In this document: positions 15,759 to 24,200 of the stretch, in pieces
Layout of the letters: every line of letters begins with the position of its first letter
Position numbering within the stretch: the stretch's first letter is position 1
From: Thermoflavimicrobium dichotomicum
GTDB taxonomy: Bacteria > Bacillota > Bacilli > Thermoactinomycetales > Thermoactinomycetaceae
Direction of reading: 5' to 3'
Assembly: GCF_900114055.1 (NCBI RefSeq)
Contig: NZ_FORR01000015.1
Span: forward strand, 1-64,000
Length of the DNA stretch: 64,000 nt
Made by a program: the position numbers and the translations under genes
Notes under the pieces: model-generated
What the model was told of the DNA's origin: nothing
What the model saw: only the letters and a program-made list of their open reading frames with translations
Database searches by the model: none

Positions 15759-15794
15759 GATATCCTCCTAACGCGGGAGGATATCTTCTCTTTA
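15759..15794 (+). terminator. terminator after the 127-aa gene
   Basis: A perfect 10-bp stem, GATATCCTCC (15759-15768) with GGAGGATATC (15776-15785), followed by TTCTCTTT. Confidence 0.75.
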
Positions 15795-15816
15795 ATCATC
15801 ACCATTTATTTATTGT

Positions 15817-16686
15817 CTAGGGTTCAACGATGATCTTTCCTGAAAACATATTCATTTCACAATGAAATAAATAGGTTCCTGGTGGTTGCGGCGGAAGTAC
15901 AATCACTGTTTCTCCTTGCTTTAAAAATTGTCTAATACCAAAATTTTCCATTACCAAGCTTGATGCGCAAGAACTCGGATCATGATTGATAAATCGCAGC
16001 TTGACAGGAACTCCGGCTTTGGCTTTCACTTGATTGGGAAAATAGCCATTGGCTTGTACATGAATTTGGATCTCCTGCACACCATTTTTTTCTGCTGCCT
16101 TTATTTCTGTCAAAGGGGGCAATTGATTGACCGCAGTCCCTGGCAACTGACACCAATTGGCAATATGGCTACGAGATTCACTGGAAAAAATAAGAAACCC
16201 TATCATAAAAAAAACAATTGGTAAAATGACCCACCATGTATATTTCTGTGGAACTCCTTCTTCATTTCCGGTTTTCCTACTGATCCCATGGATCAAGATT
16301 AACAGGATGAGCAAAAAAATCACACCTAACAAAGCGAGAATCCACTCAGGCGACTGATTCAGTACCATGACCCCCAGCATGGCTCCCATCATGCCACCCA
16401 TGATGCCAGCCAGCATCCCATCCAAAACAGCCAGTAAATGAAATGGTTTCCCAACAAAATATCCTACTAACATTCCATAAATAACTGCAAAAATGGTTGG
16501 CTCCAACATTCGATGCTGTGCGATGACTCCCAAGATCGTTCCAAAATACAAACTGGATATCATCGCAATGGTCATCGCAACCATCATGGCTGTCATTAAT
16601 GAAATATTCTTCATTCGACGTGGAATAAGGAAAATGAGATAAATCGTTATAATCAGTAAAAAGCCGAGCAAAATAAAGGAAAACAA
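15817..16686 (-). CDS. membrane protein with C-terminal cupredoxin domain
   Basis: 289 aa from a TTG at 16686, chosen because AAAGGAGG lies 7 nt upstream; an ATG at 16728 is in frame but touches its own purine run. The first ~180 residues hold about six hydrophobic segments rich in Met and Gly (GMLAGIMGGMMGAMLGVMVL). After the last helix the outer ~105 residues form a cupredoxin-like domain: GVPVKLRFINHDPSSCASSL, then FGIRQFLKQGETVIVL and PGTYLFHCEMNMFSGKIIVE. Cys in SSC, Cys in HCEM and the Met pattern fit a copper site in the PF13473-type group. Likely role: copper binding or handling on the outer face of the membrane. Single gene, convergent with the 127-aa gene. Confidence 0.8.
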   Translation of the reverse strand: MFSFILLGFLLIITIYLIFLIPRRMKNISLMTAMMVAMTIAMISSLYFGTILGVIAQHRMLEPTIFAVIYGMLVGYFVGKPFHLLAVLDGMLAGIMGGMMGAMLGVMVLNQSPEWILALLGVIFLLILLILIHGISRKTGNEEGVPQKYTWWVILPIVFFMIGFLIFSSESRSHIANWCQLPGTAVNQLPPLTEIKAAEKNGVQEIQIHVQANGYFPNQVKAKAGVPVKLRFINHDPSSCASSLVMENFGIRQFLKQGETVIVLPPQPPGTYLFHCEMNMFSGKIIVEP

Positions 16687-16789
16687 AAATGATCCTCCTT
16701 TCCTGGAAATGAAATCTATCAAACACATTCCCCCTTTCCTCTCATTTATATTTCTTTTTGTTTAAAAATAGCCCAAATGGGCTATGCAG

Positions 16790-16836
16790 CCTGTTGACAA
16801 AGTTTCCGTTCTATGCTGGGTTTGTCAACGGTCTCA
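16790..16836. repeat. repeat family 1, copy 3 (internal deletion)
   Basis: TTGACAAAGTTTCCGTTCTA, then TGCTGG joined directly to GTTTGTCAACGGTCTC. This is the outer part of the family-1 element (compare 17811-17932) with the whole inner hairpin missing, deleted between the two GG positions. A separate small hairpin (AGCCCAAATGGGCT) lies just before it. Confidence 0.7.
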
Positions 16837-16860
16837 ATGGACCTAAGGGGCTATCTAAAA

Positions 16861-16981
16861 AGGAAGTATCTCAGGGCCGCTCCGAGCCGGAGTCGAGAAA
16901 AGCGGGCAAAATACACTCCTGATTAAGTGGATATTGCCCGCTTTTTTAATCTTTCTCTTTCCGTCTCTCCGCTGGGTAAGC
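16861..16981. repeat. interspersed repeat family 2, copy 1
   Basis: About 120 nt whose reverse complement matches 20059-20175 nearly end to end. Shared blocks: CCCAGCGGAGAGACGGAAAG, AAAGCGGGCAATATCCA, TTTTGCCCGCTT and CTCGGAGCGGCCCTGAGAT. The AAGCGGGCAA/TTGCCCGCTT pair forms an inner hairpin. Sequences between the blocks differ, as expected for an old non-coding repeat. Confidence 0.8.
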
Positions 16982-17056
16982 CCATATGTCAATCGCTTGG
17001 AAAAACACCGCCCATTTTCATCCATTGTTACGTATGAATCAGTTTTGAAATAGCTT

Positions 17057-17686
17057 CTAGCTTGCTGGTTGATCTGTTAACGTCCGCTGACTGATAAAGG
17101 AGTGAATCTTTAGTGAATTCCCATCCCTTCTCACCAGATGAGTGGTTAAAAAACTTTTGAATCTCTTCTTTCCATCTGCATAGGTAATGTAAAACTCATC
17201 ATACGTCTCCACTCTATAGGTGCTATCATTCGGCTTGGTCAATGAACGCAATTCCGTCTTGTTGTGAATCTCAAAAACTCCCTTTTTTCCCAAATATTCT
17301 ACCACCTTTTTTTGTTCTTGATAATGGGGTCCACTTGGGTCAAAAAAGCCTTCTACCAACAAAAATGATTTGTTATTGACTGCTTGTGTAAAACTCTGGT
17401 GATAATTCCGAATAAATTCCTCCAATGCTTTTTTTTCCTGATCACTCACATCAGGGGATGGATTCGGCACTGGATTTGGGTTTGGGACAGGGTTCGGAGA
17501 AGGGGTGGTAACAGGTTGGGCAGGTTTGGGACTTGGAATTTCGACTGTTTTGGTCTCCTCTTTTTCGCTTTTGGGAAGAACCTCAATGGGCGGTTTTGCT
17601 TCGGAATTTTTGGATAATAACTGACAACCAGAAAGCACAAGCAACGAACTAACAAATAAAAAAACTGAAAGCCTTTTCAATTTCAA
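17057..17686 (-). CDS. lipoprotein with proline-rich linker, function unknown
   Basis: About 209 aa from a TTG near 17686 (AGAAGGGAG just upstream; a TTG two codons later at 17680 is equally possible). The signal is LKLKRLSVFLFVSSLLVLSG followed by Cys, an LSGC lipobox, so a surface lipoprotein. After an acidic/basic stretch comes a Pro/Asn repeat linker (PSPNPVPNPNPVPNPSPD), then a ~125-residue C-terminal domain (EFIRNYHQSFTQAVNNKSFL ... YRVETYDEFYITYADG ... FLTTHLVRRDG) whose length and pattern resemble the NTF2-like domain of TcaA-type proteins. Function unknown. Lies alone between repeat clusters. Confidence 0.7.
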   Translation of the reverse strand: MKLKRLSVFLFVSSLLVLSGCQLLSKNSEAKPPIEVLPKSEKEETKTVEIPSPKPAQPVTTPSPNPVPNPNPVPNPSPDVSDQEKKALEEFIRNYHQSFTQAVNNKSFLLVEGFFDPSGPHYQEQKKVVEYLGKKGVFEIHNKTELRSLTKPNDSTYRVETYDEFYITYADGKKRFKSFLTTHLVRRDGNSLKIHSFISQRTLTDQPAS

Positions 17687-17810
17687 TAATCTCCCTTCTA
17701 AAAAATCCATTTTTTCGGTATACTCTTTCAATATGATAACATACCCATCGCTCAAAAACGAACTACGACACAAATTGCTCAAAAGTACCCAGCTTGTTGA
17801 CGAAGTATCC

Positions 17811-17932
17811 CAGCTTGTTGACAAAGTTTCTGTTATATGCCGGTTTTCCTTTTCCGTTTCACTCCCGTTGCTTAAATACGAGCAAGAAGTCGTTCAACTG
17901 GAAAAGGAAAACCGGGTTTGTCAACAGTCTCA
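17811..17932. repeat. repeat family 1, copy 2
   Basis: Near-complete copy in the opposite orientation to 3334-3454, with both inner arms (GGTTTTCCTTTTCC and GGAAAAGGAAAACC) and both outer TTGACAAA/TTTGTCAAC ends. Its left end is duplicated in tandem: CCCAGCTTGTTGACGAAGTA precedes CCCAGCTTGTTGACAAAGTT (about 17788-17830). Confidence 0.82.
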
Positions 17933-18024
17933 CCTCTATGATGTTCTCCATCTTTACCAGCATGAGCATAAGTGAATATTGTATAATCGATGATAGACAA
18001 CCTTAAAAGAAAGGAACAGCAACA

Positions 18025-18801
18025 ATGTTTTTTCGTTCTCCTTCTTTTGAATTTCCCTCCTTTCCCGAATACGAAGTCCATATATGGCTCATTCATTTTC
18101 CCGCCTTTCTGTCTGATATGAATCTACTGTTTGATGCATTATCGCCCGCTGAGAAACATAAGGCGCAGCAATTCCATTTTCAGAAAGATCAGCACGCCTA
18201 TATCATTTCACATGGAGCGGTTCGCTGGATTTTAAGCCATTACCTGAATGTTTCTCCGGCACAAATCATCTTTGGTACAGAGGATCATGGAAAGCCAGTG
18301 ATTCTTGAACCATCTATGCCTGCTCTTCATTTCAACCTAAGCCATTCAGGCTCTCGTGCCCTTTTGGCAGTATCCCATCACCCTGTTGGAATTGATATTG
18401 AACAAATTAAACCTGATTTTAATTTCACAGAACTTGTTTCTCATATTATGTCCCCACCAGAGCAACAATGTTTTATGAAACTTCCGAAAGAGAAACAACG
18501 TGATCATTTTTTTCTCTTATGGACAAGAAAAGAAGCGTACATTAAAGCCATTGGCAAAGGACTTTCCTATCCACTGAAAAAGCTGACCATTTCCCTGGAT
18601 TGGAATAACCCAAAAATTCAGGAAGACCAAGCTTATCCTGAAGAGTATAAACGCTGGCAAATGATTCATGTCGATGTGGGCCCCGATTATGTTGGAACCC
18701 TGACTTGTTCACAAAAAAGCCGTGCGATCCGATACTACTTATTTGAAAGTTATCTGTTTCAGCCAAACCAATTTACAATGAAAAGTGGAGAAACCCCATG
18801 A
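18025..18801 (+). CDS. sfp: Sfp-type 4'-phosphopantetheinyl transferase
   Basis: 258 aa, ATG with AAAGGAA 8 nt upstream. The enzyme moves phosphopantetheine from CoA to the conserved serine of carrier domains and is needed to activate the PCP domains of the NRPS genes beside it. The two family motifs are clear: GIDIEQIKPD (Mg-binding, about residue 126) and FFLLWTRKEAYIKAIGKGLS (W-KEA-K, about residue 160), plus an N-terminal DQHAYIISHGAVRWILSHYL and a middle HFNLSHSGSRALLAVSHHP. Length and layout match Sfp/Gsp. It is on the opposite strand to the NRPS genes. A large structured hairpin follows. Confidence 0.93.
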   Translation: MFFRSPSFEFPSFPEYEVHIWLIHFPAFLSDMNLLFDALSPAEKHKAQQFHFQKDQHAYIISHGAVRWILSHYLNVSPAQIIFGTEDHGKPVILEPSMPALHFNLSHSGSRALLAVSHHPVGIDIEQIKPDFNFTELVSHIMSPPEQQCFMKLPKEKQRDHFFLLWTRKEAYIKAIGKGLSYPLKKLTISLDWNNPKIQEDQAYPEEYKRWQMIHVDVGPDYVGTLTCSQKSRAIRYYLFESYLFQPNQFTMKSGETP

Positions 18802-18820
18802 ACTTAAATTGAGCATAACA

Positions 18821-18897
18821 AAACAAAGGAATCGGTTTCCTGCCCACAGTCCCGAGATCACAAACTGTCAGGTAGAACCGATTCCTCTTATTGTTTG
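18821..18897 (+). terminator. large hairpin after sfp, probable terminator
   Basis: AGGAATCGGTT (18827-18837) and AACCGATTCCT (18876-18886) pair perfectly, extended outward by AAACAA/TTGTTT with a small bulge and inward by ACAGT/ACTGT. It is followed on the plus strand by CTTATTGTTTGG. Confidence 0.6.
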
Positions 18898-18921
18898 GAA
18901 AAATCCATTTACAGGCAAGTA

Positions 18922-19053
18922 TCACAAAATCTGTTGCAGAATGATACCTCCTATGCTTCCAAATAAGACAACGAGCCAGGATGGACATTTCCAGACCGTT
19001 ATGAGCCCAAAAGCGATCAGTGCCAGGCTAAATATTTCAAAAAACTTATGCAT
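18922..19053 (-). pseudogene. C-terminal membrane-protein fragment
   Basis: A 43-codon frame, MHKFFEIFSLALIAFGLITV followed by WKCPSWLVVLFGSIGGIILQ. It looks like the last one or two helices of a larger membrane protein; chromate-transporter-like permeases end in a similar way. There is no good ribosome binding site. It lies in the 300 nt between the convergent ends of sfp and the SDR gene. Probably a relic of a gene removed when the flanking genes were brought together. Confidence 0.35.
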
Positions 19054-19098
19054 AACTCCAGTAGGACGATTCAAATATCCGCTTCGGATGATGAAAAA

Positions 19099-19857
19099 TC
19101 AAACACGAAGAAAACCACCTTCTGAATGGATCACCTGACCTGTGATCCATTCTGCTTCATCGCTGGCGAGAAATGCTACCAAGCGAGCAGCATCCTCTGG
19201 AAGCCCAATACGTCCCATCGAAAATTTTGGAAGCAGCTTCTGTTTTATTTCTTCCGTCATCCATCCTGTATCAGTGGGACCTGGATTCACAGCATTGACA
19301 GTAATACCGATGGGAGCCAATTCCGCCGCCAAAGAAAGGGTAAATGCAGAAATGGCACCTTTTGTTGCCACATAGGCCAATTCACCGGGCATCGGGCCCA
19401 GAGCTTGTCCTGATGTCATATTGATGATACGACCACTTGATCGATGAGCCTGTTGAAAACGCCGGGCAAACTCAACACAAAGAAGACAGACTGCCCTCAC
19501 ATTTACGGCATAATGAGCATCCAGCGTTTGCGCATCCAGGGCGATATATCCATCCCGAGCGGAGTGGGCTGCGTTATTAACGAGGATCGAAGGAATACCC
19601 CATTTCTCAGTAACGGCATCAAGCAGTCGAAATGGAGCATCCGGTTCCGATAAATCGATACCAAGACTCTCACATCGGACCCCCAGCCCCCGAATTTCAT
19701 TTTGAAGAGTCTCTGGCCAATCCTCATCAGTTTGCCAGTATGTAAAGAATATATCTGCACCCATCCTTGCCAGTTGACGACAGATGGCTGTTCCAATTCC
19801 TTTTGGATGACTGGCTCCAGTGATAACAGCGATCCGTTCACTCAGTGCCCGTTTCAT
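19099..19857 (-). CDS. short-chain dehydrogenase/reductase
   Basis: 252 aa, ATG with AAAGGAGTG about 10 nt upstream. Classical SDR: cofactor loop ITGASHPKGIGTAI (the TGxxxGIG glycine motif with an HPK insert), NNAA (VNNAAHSA), catalytic Ser in NMTSGQ, YVATK (YxxxK), and VNAVNPGPTDTGWM after it. The C-terminus EWITGQVIHSEGGFLRV is typical. It reduces or oxidises a carbonyl/hydroxyl with NAD(P); substrate unknown. It sits upstream of the type II thioesterase in coordinate order and reads in the NRPS direction, but 430 nt containing a repeat separate them, so a role in tailoring the peptide or its starter is only a possibility. Confidence 0.85.
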   Translation of the reverse strand: MKRALSERIAVITGASHPKGIGTAICRQLARMGADIFFTYWQTDEDWPETLQNEIRGLGVRCESLGIDLSEPDAPFRLLDAVTEKWGIPSILVNNAAHSARDGYIALDAQTLDAHYAVNVRAVCLLCVEFARRFQQAHRSSGRIINMTSGQALGPMPGELAYVATKGAISAFTLSLAAELAPIGITVNAVNPGPTDTGWMTEEIKQKLLPKFSMGRIGLPEDAARLVAFLASDEAEWITGQVIHSEGGFLRV

Positions 19858-20058
19858 CTATTCGTATCACTCCTTTACGTCACGCGATTCTTGGACAATC
19901 CCGTGAATATGAAAGCAACAAGTCCTGAAAAAGAGCACAATGAGATCAATTGTGCTCTCCGAAAAAATGATTCATTTTGATATTGTTCTACAAGCTATTT
20001 CAACGCAACTACGTATAAAAATAAGCGGAGTTTTTCCAAGCGAGTGACTTAAGAGCCC

Positions 20059-20175
20059 TACCCAGCGGAGAGACGGAAAGCGAGAGATTTAAAAAGCGGG
20101 CAATATCCATTGAAGCGGCAGCGTCTTTTGCCCGCTTCTCTCGCTTCCGACTCGGAGCGGCCCTGAGATGCTTCC
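20059..20175. repeat. interspersed repeat family 2, copy 2
   Basis: Inverted relative to 16861-16981; see that entry for shared blocks. The surrounding sequence (GGGCGTAGTCGGAACGAG after it) carries further GC-rich debris not found at copy 1. The remainder of 19858-20289 shows no coding trace. Confidence 0.8.
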
Positions 20176-20289
20176 ATGCAGGGCGTAGTCGGAACGAGTC
20201 GGAAAAACGGAGCGGGTATTGATTCGATTTGTAGCTCCAGGGACTTTTGAAATGACTCTATAAAAAACCACGCCTATGCTTCCCGACCA

Positions 20290-21057
20290 TCACGCTTTCA
20301 TCTCTTTGCAAGTTTCCATAGCGGTCTCCAGTACTACTTGAAGTACTTCTTTCTCACATGAATGCAGAAAAAAGTGATCGCCATCAAACAGGTGAAGTTG
20401 AAACGCACCAGATGTCTGCTGTTGCCATGGGACCAATAGATCAAGGGTGACTTCAGGATCTTTCTTTCCACCAAACACCGTGATAGGACAGTTTAATAAG
20501 GGGCCTGGTCGATATGTATACGTTTCACACAGAGTAAAATCCGTGCGCAATATGGGTAAAAACAAAGCCAATATCTCTTCATTTTGCAAAATTTCCTGTG
20601 GCATGCCGTTCATCTTGGCTAGTTCATCCGTAAACGCATCATCAGGCAAATGATAAATGGGCGGAATAGGATCTGGCAGTTGAGGCGCTCGAAAAGCGGA
20701 AACAATCAAATGATTAGGTTGTAACTGATATTGATCAGCCAGATATCGAGTCAGTTCATAGCTTACCAGTGCACCCATGCTATGTCCAAAGAAAACAAAC
20801 GGCTTGGTGAGATAAGGGAGTATGGCTTGAGACAAATCCCGAATCAAAGCAGGAAGATCCGTGTATGACGGCTCAGCCATGCGCATCCCTCTCCCCGGAA
20901 GATGAACGGGAAACACTTCGATCCATTCAGGCATCTCCGTTTGCCATGAACGAAAGATGACCGGGTTTCCTCCAGCATAAGGAAAACAGAAAAGATTTAC
21001 TCTTGCAGCTGTTTTCTGTTTATTGAATGGGAACCACATTTTTGAATTTGTTTTCAT
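20290..21057 (-). CDS. type II thioesterase of the NRPS locus
   Basis: 255 aa from the ATG at 21057, with AGGTAGGG upstream; the frame opens 30 codons earlier without a better site. Alpha/beta-hydrolase of the GrsT/SrfAD group: FCFPYAGGNP near the N-terminus, the nucleophile elbow FFGHSMGALV (GxSxG), the family's VHLPGRGMR, an aspartate in FGGKKDPEVT and the catalytic histidine in LFDGDHFFLH. Such free-standing thioesterases remove wrong acyl groups and acetylated arms from PCP domains. It follows the last NRPS gene in the same direction, 230 nt away across terminator-like hairpins, so it may be co-transcribed only in part. Confidence 0.92.
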   Translation of the reverse strand: MKTNSKMWFPFNKQKTAARVNLFCFPYAGGNPVIFRSWQTEMPEWIEVFPVHLPGRGMRMAEPSYTDLPALIRDLSQAILPYLTKPFVFFGHSMGALVSYELTRYLADQYQLQPNHLIVSAFRAPQLPDPIPPIYHLPDDAFTDELAKMNGMPQEILQNEEILALFLPILRTDFTLCETYTYRPGPLLNCPITVFGGKKDPEVTLDLLVPWQQQTSGAFQLHLFDGDHFFLHSCEKEVLQVVLETAMETCKEMKA

Positions 21058-21204
21058 GACGATTTCCCTACCTTTCTTGTCATAGGCTAATTTCATAATA
21101 ACGGGAGAATAAAGAAAAACAAAGTGATTTTCTTCCAAATGATCCACTTTTGCTTAGGAGTGGAAACGGAAAAGGAAGCCTGACACCAAAAAGAAAACTA
21201 TGTA

Positions 21205-21278
21205 AAAACTCTACTTTCATGAAATGGAATGTGAAAGCATAGTAGAACTCCAGGAAGTCTGTACTCCCTGGAGTTACC
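21205..21278 (-). terminator. terminator region after the last NRPS gene
   Basis: On the minus strand AACTCCAGG/CCTGGAGTT (21275-21267 and 21254-21246) forms a 9-bp stem 11 nt after the stop. A second, bulged stem (CTACT..TTTCA with TGAAA-GTAG) ends in GTTTTTAC. The two stems follow each other directly. Confidence 0.6.
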
Positions 21279-21286
21279 GTACTTTT

Positions 21287-24200
21287 TCATGATTTCGGGG
21301 TTTGACGTTGATTGGGAAAACCGCTTTTTCTGATCTCGGCAGCGAGCGTTTCTACATGCGGTCTTTCTAACATCGTTATATGATTACCCGAAATGGTTAC
21401 CTGATAAACTTGACCGGCTGTATACGGTTGCCATTCATAGCTGCCGGACAGCCATTGTTTTTCCTGAGCCACAAAGAGATGAATATTCGCATTGATTTTG
21501 TACCTGATTTCATACTCTGCATAAGCCAAGCCGTTTAGTAACCAGATATATGCTTTTCGTTGGGTTGAATGAGTAAGATGCTGGATTTTGTTTGCAACAT
21601 GCTCTGGAGTTAGTTCATCTACTTCTACCTGTTGTAACATCTCAGATGGATCCAAATCCAGGAGCTGAGCCTGTTCTCTCAATACCAGTGGATCTGTTAG
21701 CAACTGCAGGAACTTCGCCTTTTGTTCCTGTGGAATCCAGGTCGTGTCGATCAGCCCAAGCCAGGCCACTTGTTCTCCTGCCGCTTCCAAACGTCTGGTC
21801 ATTTCAAAAGCAATGACTCCACCCAAGGACCAGCCCGCCAAATGATAAGGACCATGCGGCTGTACTTGCCGAATTTCATGAACGTAGCGCTCCGCCATTT
21901 CTTGGACGGAAGTAAGAGGCAGGTCAGCTGTATCATATCCGATGGACTGGATTCCATAAACGTTTACTTCACCCAATCGTTGCGCCAGTTCGTAAAGCGG
22001 CATCACTCCACCACCCTGCGGATGGATCATGAAGATGACTGGCTGATCATCCTGGGCAGAATGAAGCGGGATGAGATGCCTGTTTGTCACTGGATGATCG
22101 GCTTCAATTTCTTTAGCCAGCTCGGCAATCGTGGATGCTGTCAATAAGGCTCTAAGCGGCAGATCCACCTGGAATCGCTCTTGAATCATCGACACGAGCT
22201 GGAGTGCTACCAGAGAGTGTCCGCCTACTTCAAAGAAGGAATCATGAATGCCAATCGGCCGAACCGATAAAACCTCTTCCCACATTTTTACCAATTGCCG
22301 CTCTGTTTCCGTTCGAGGTGGCTCATATGTTTTTACCGAGCTGCCCATCTCAGGTGCTGGCAAAGCTTTTCGATCGATTTTTCCATTTGGCGTTTGCGGG
22401 AATGCATCCATTTCAATAAAGACAGCCGGGATCATATAGTCAGGCAGTTTTTTCTGCAGGTAGTTCCGCCACATATTTGCATCATGGGTATAACCAGATT
22501 CGAGAATGAGATAAGCGACCAACTGCTTGCTTCCTGTCCGGTCATCCCTGGCGACAACCACTGCTTCCTGAATCGCTTCGTGCTTAGCAAGTACGGTTTC
22601 AATTTCTCCCAATTCAATCCGGAATCCCCGCACTTTCACTTGATGATCGATCCGCCCCATAAACTCGAGTACCCCTTGTTCATTCCAACGTACCAAGTCA
22701 CCCGTTTTGTACATTTTGGCGCCTGCCTCTCGGCTGAAAGGATTGGCAATAAAACGTTCTCCCGTCAATTCAGGTTGATGGAGATACCCTCTGGCCAAAC
22801 CGGATCCGGCAATGTACAGCTCACCGGGTACACCTACAGGAACAGGCTGTAAATGCGCATCCAATACATACATCTGGGTTCCACGGATGGGTCGGCCAAT
22901 CGGCGGCGCTGTTTTCAGTCCTTTTTCAACGATTTCAACGGAAGAATATACCGTGTCTTCGGTAGGTCCGTAGAGGTTCACCACCTTTTCGACGGTTTCG
23001 ATCGCATACAGTTTTTCCACCAATGCTTGTGATAACGGTTCGCCACACAAATTGACCGTTCGGACCGTTTCCGGAAGTGTCGTGAGCCGGAGCACTTCCG
23101 TCATGATGGAAGGAACGGTATTGATCAGTGTAATCGGCTGAATCGTCGTCAATTGCGGCAATTCCAGGGCACTCTCTGCCAGAATGACCGTCCCTCCCAT
23201 GGTCAGTGGAACAAAGAGCTCATACACTGATAAATCAAAGCAAATGGAGGTGGTAAATAGTACCCCTTGCAGTTCTTCCAGGCTGTATGCTTCATGTGCC
23301 CAACGAATCAAGGCAAGGACACTGCGATGCTCAATCACGACACCTTTCGGTAGCCCTGTTGAGCCAGATGTATAGATCACATAAGCACAATGTTCGGGTT
23401 GGATGTCGATCACGAGCTCTTCGCCTGGATCGTGTGCGGCAATTTCTGGCCATTTTTCATCCAGACAAATGGTTTGGATTTCTCCACCAGGTATCCGGTC
23501 ACCAAGTGATGACTGGGTGATAACCACTTTGGCTTTGGAGTGCTGGAGCATATAGGAAATCCGCTCAGCTGGGTAGTTCGGATCCAGCGGAATATAGGCT
23601 CCTCCCGCTTTTAATACTCCCAGAATCGCTACAATGAGATCAAACGACCGTTCCATACAAATCCCCACCAAGCTCTCAGGTTCGACGCCGAGCTGTTGTA
23701 AATAGTGAGCCAACTGGTTTACCCGCTGATCAAGCTCCTGATACGTCCACTGTTGCCCTCTCCACTCGACAGCAATGGCACTCGGTGTTTGTTCGGCCTG
23801 TGCCGTGAATAAGTCTGGAATGGTAGCGTGATCTTCCTTAACGAGAGGCGGTTGGTTCCAGTCTGATAAAACCTGGCGCTGCTCCTCCTCTGGCAAGATG
23901 GAGATGTCACTCAGTTTCCGTTCAGGTGCCAGAACGATTTGATCCAACACCGTTTCCAGATAGCGAAGAATACGGGCAATGGCTTCATCGGTATAATGGG
24001 CTGGATCATACATGATCTTGATCAGCAGTTCCTCACCGGGGCCTGTAACTACCGTGAGCGGAAAGTTGTTTTGTTCATGGGCATAAAGATCCGTGATGGC
24101 CAGTTCGCTGTCTCCAGCGGTTTCGACTGCTTGGATCGGGTAGTTTTCAAAGATAAATAACGTTTCAAAGAGCGGCACTCCTCGCGGCATCTCACTCCAA

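Noticed and set aside
20089..20271. 60-codon minus-strand frame before the thioesterase
   Set aside because: It lies over repeat family 2, whose other copy does not keep the frame.
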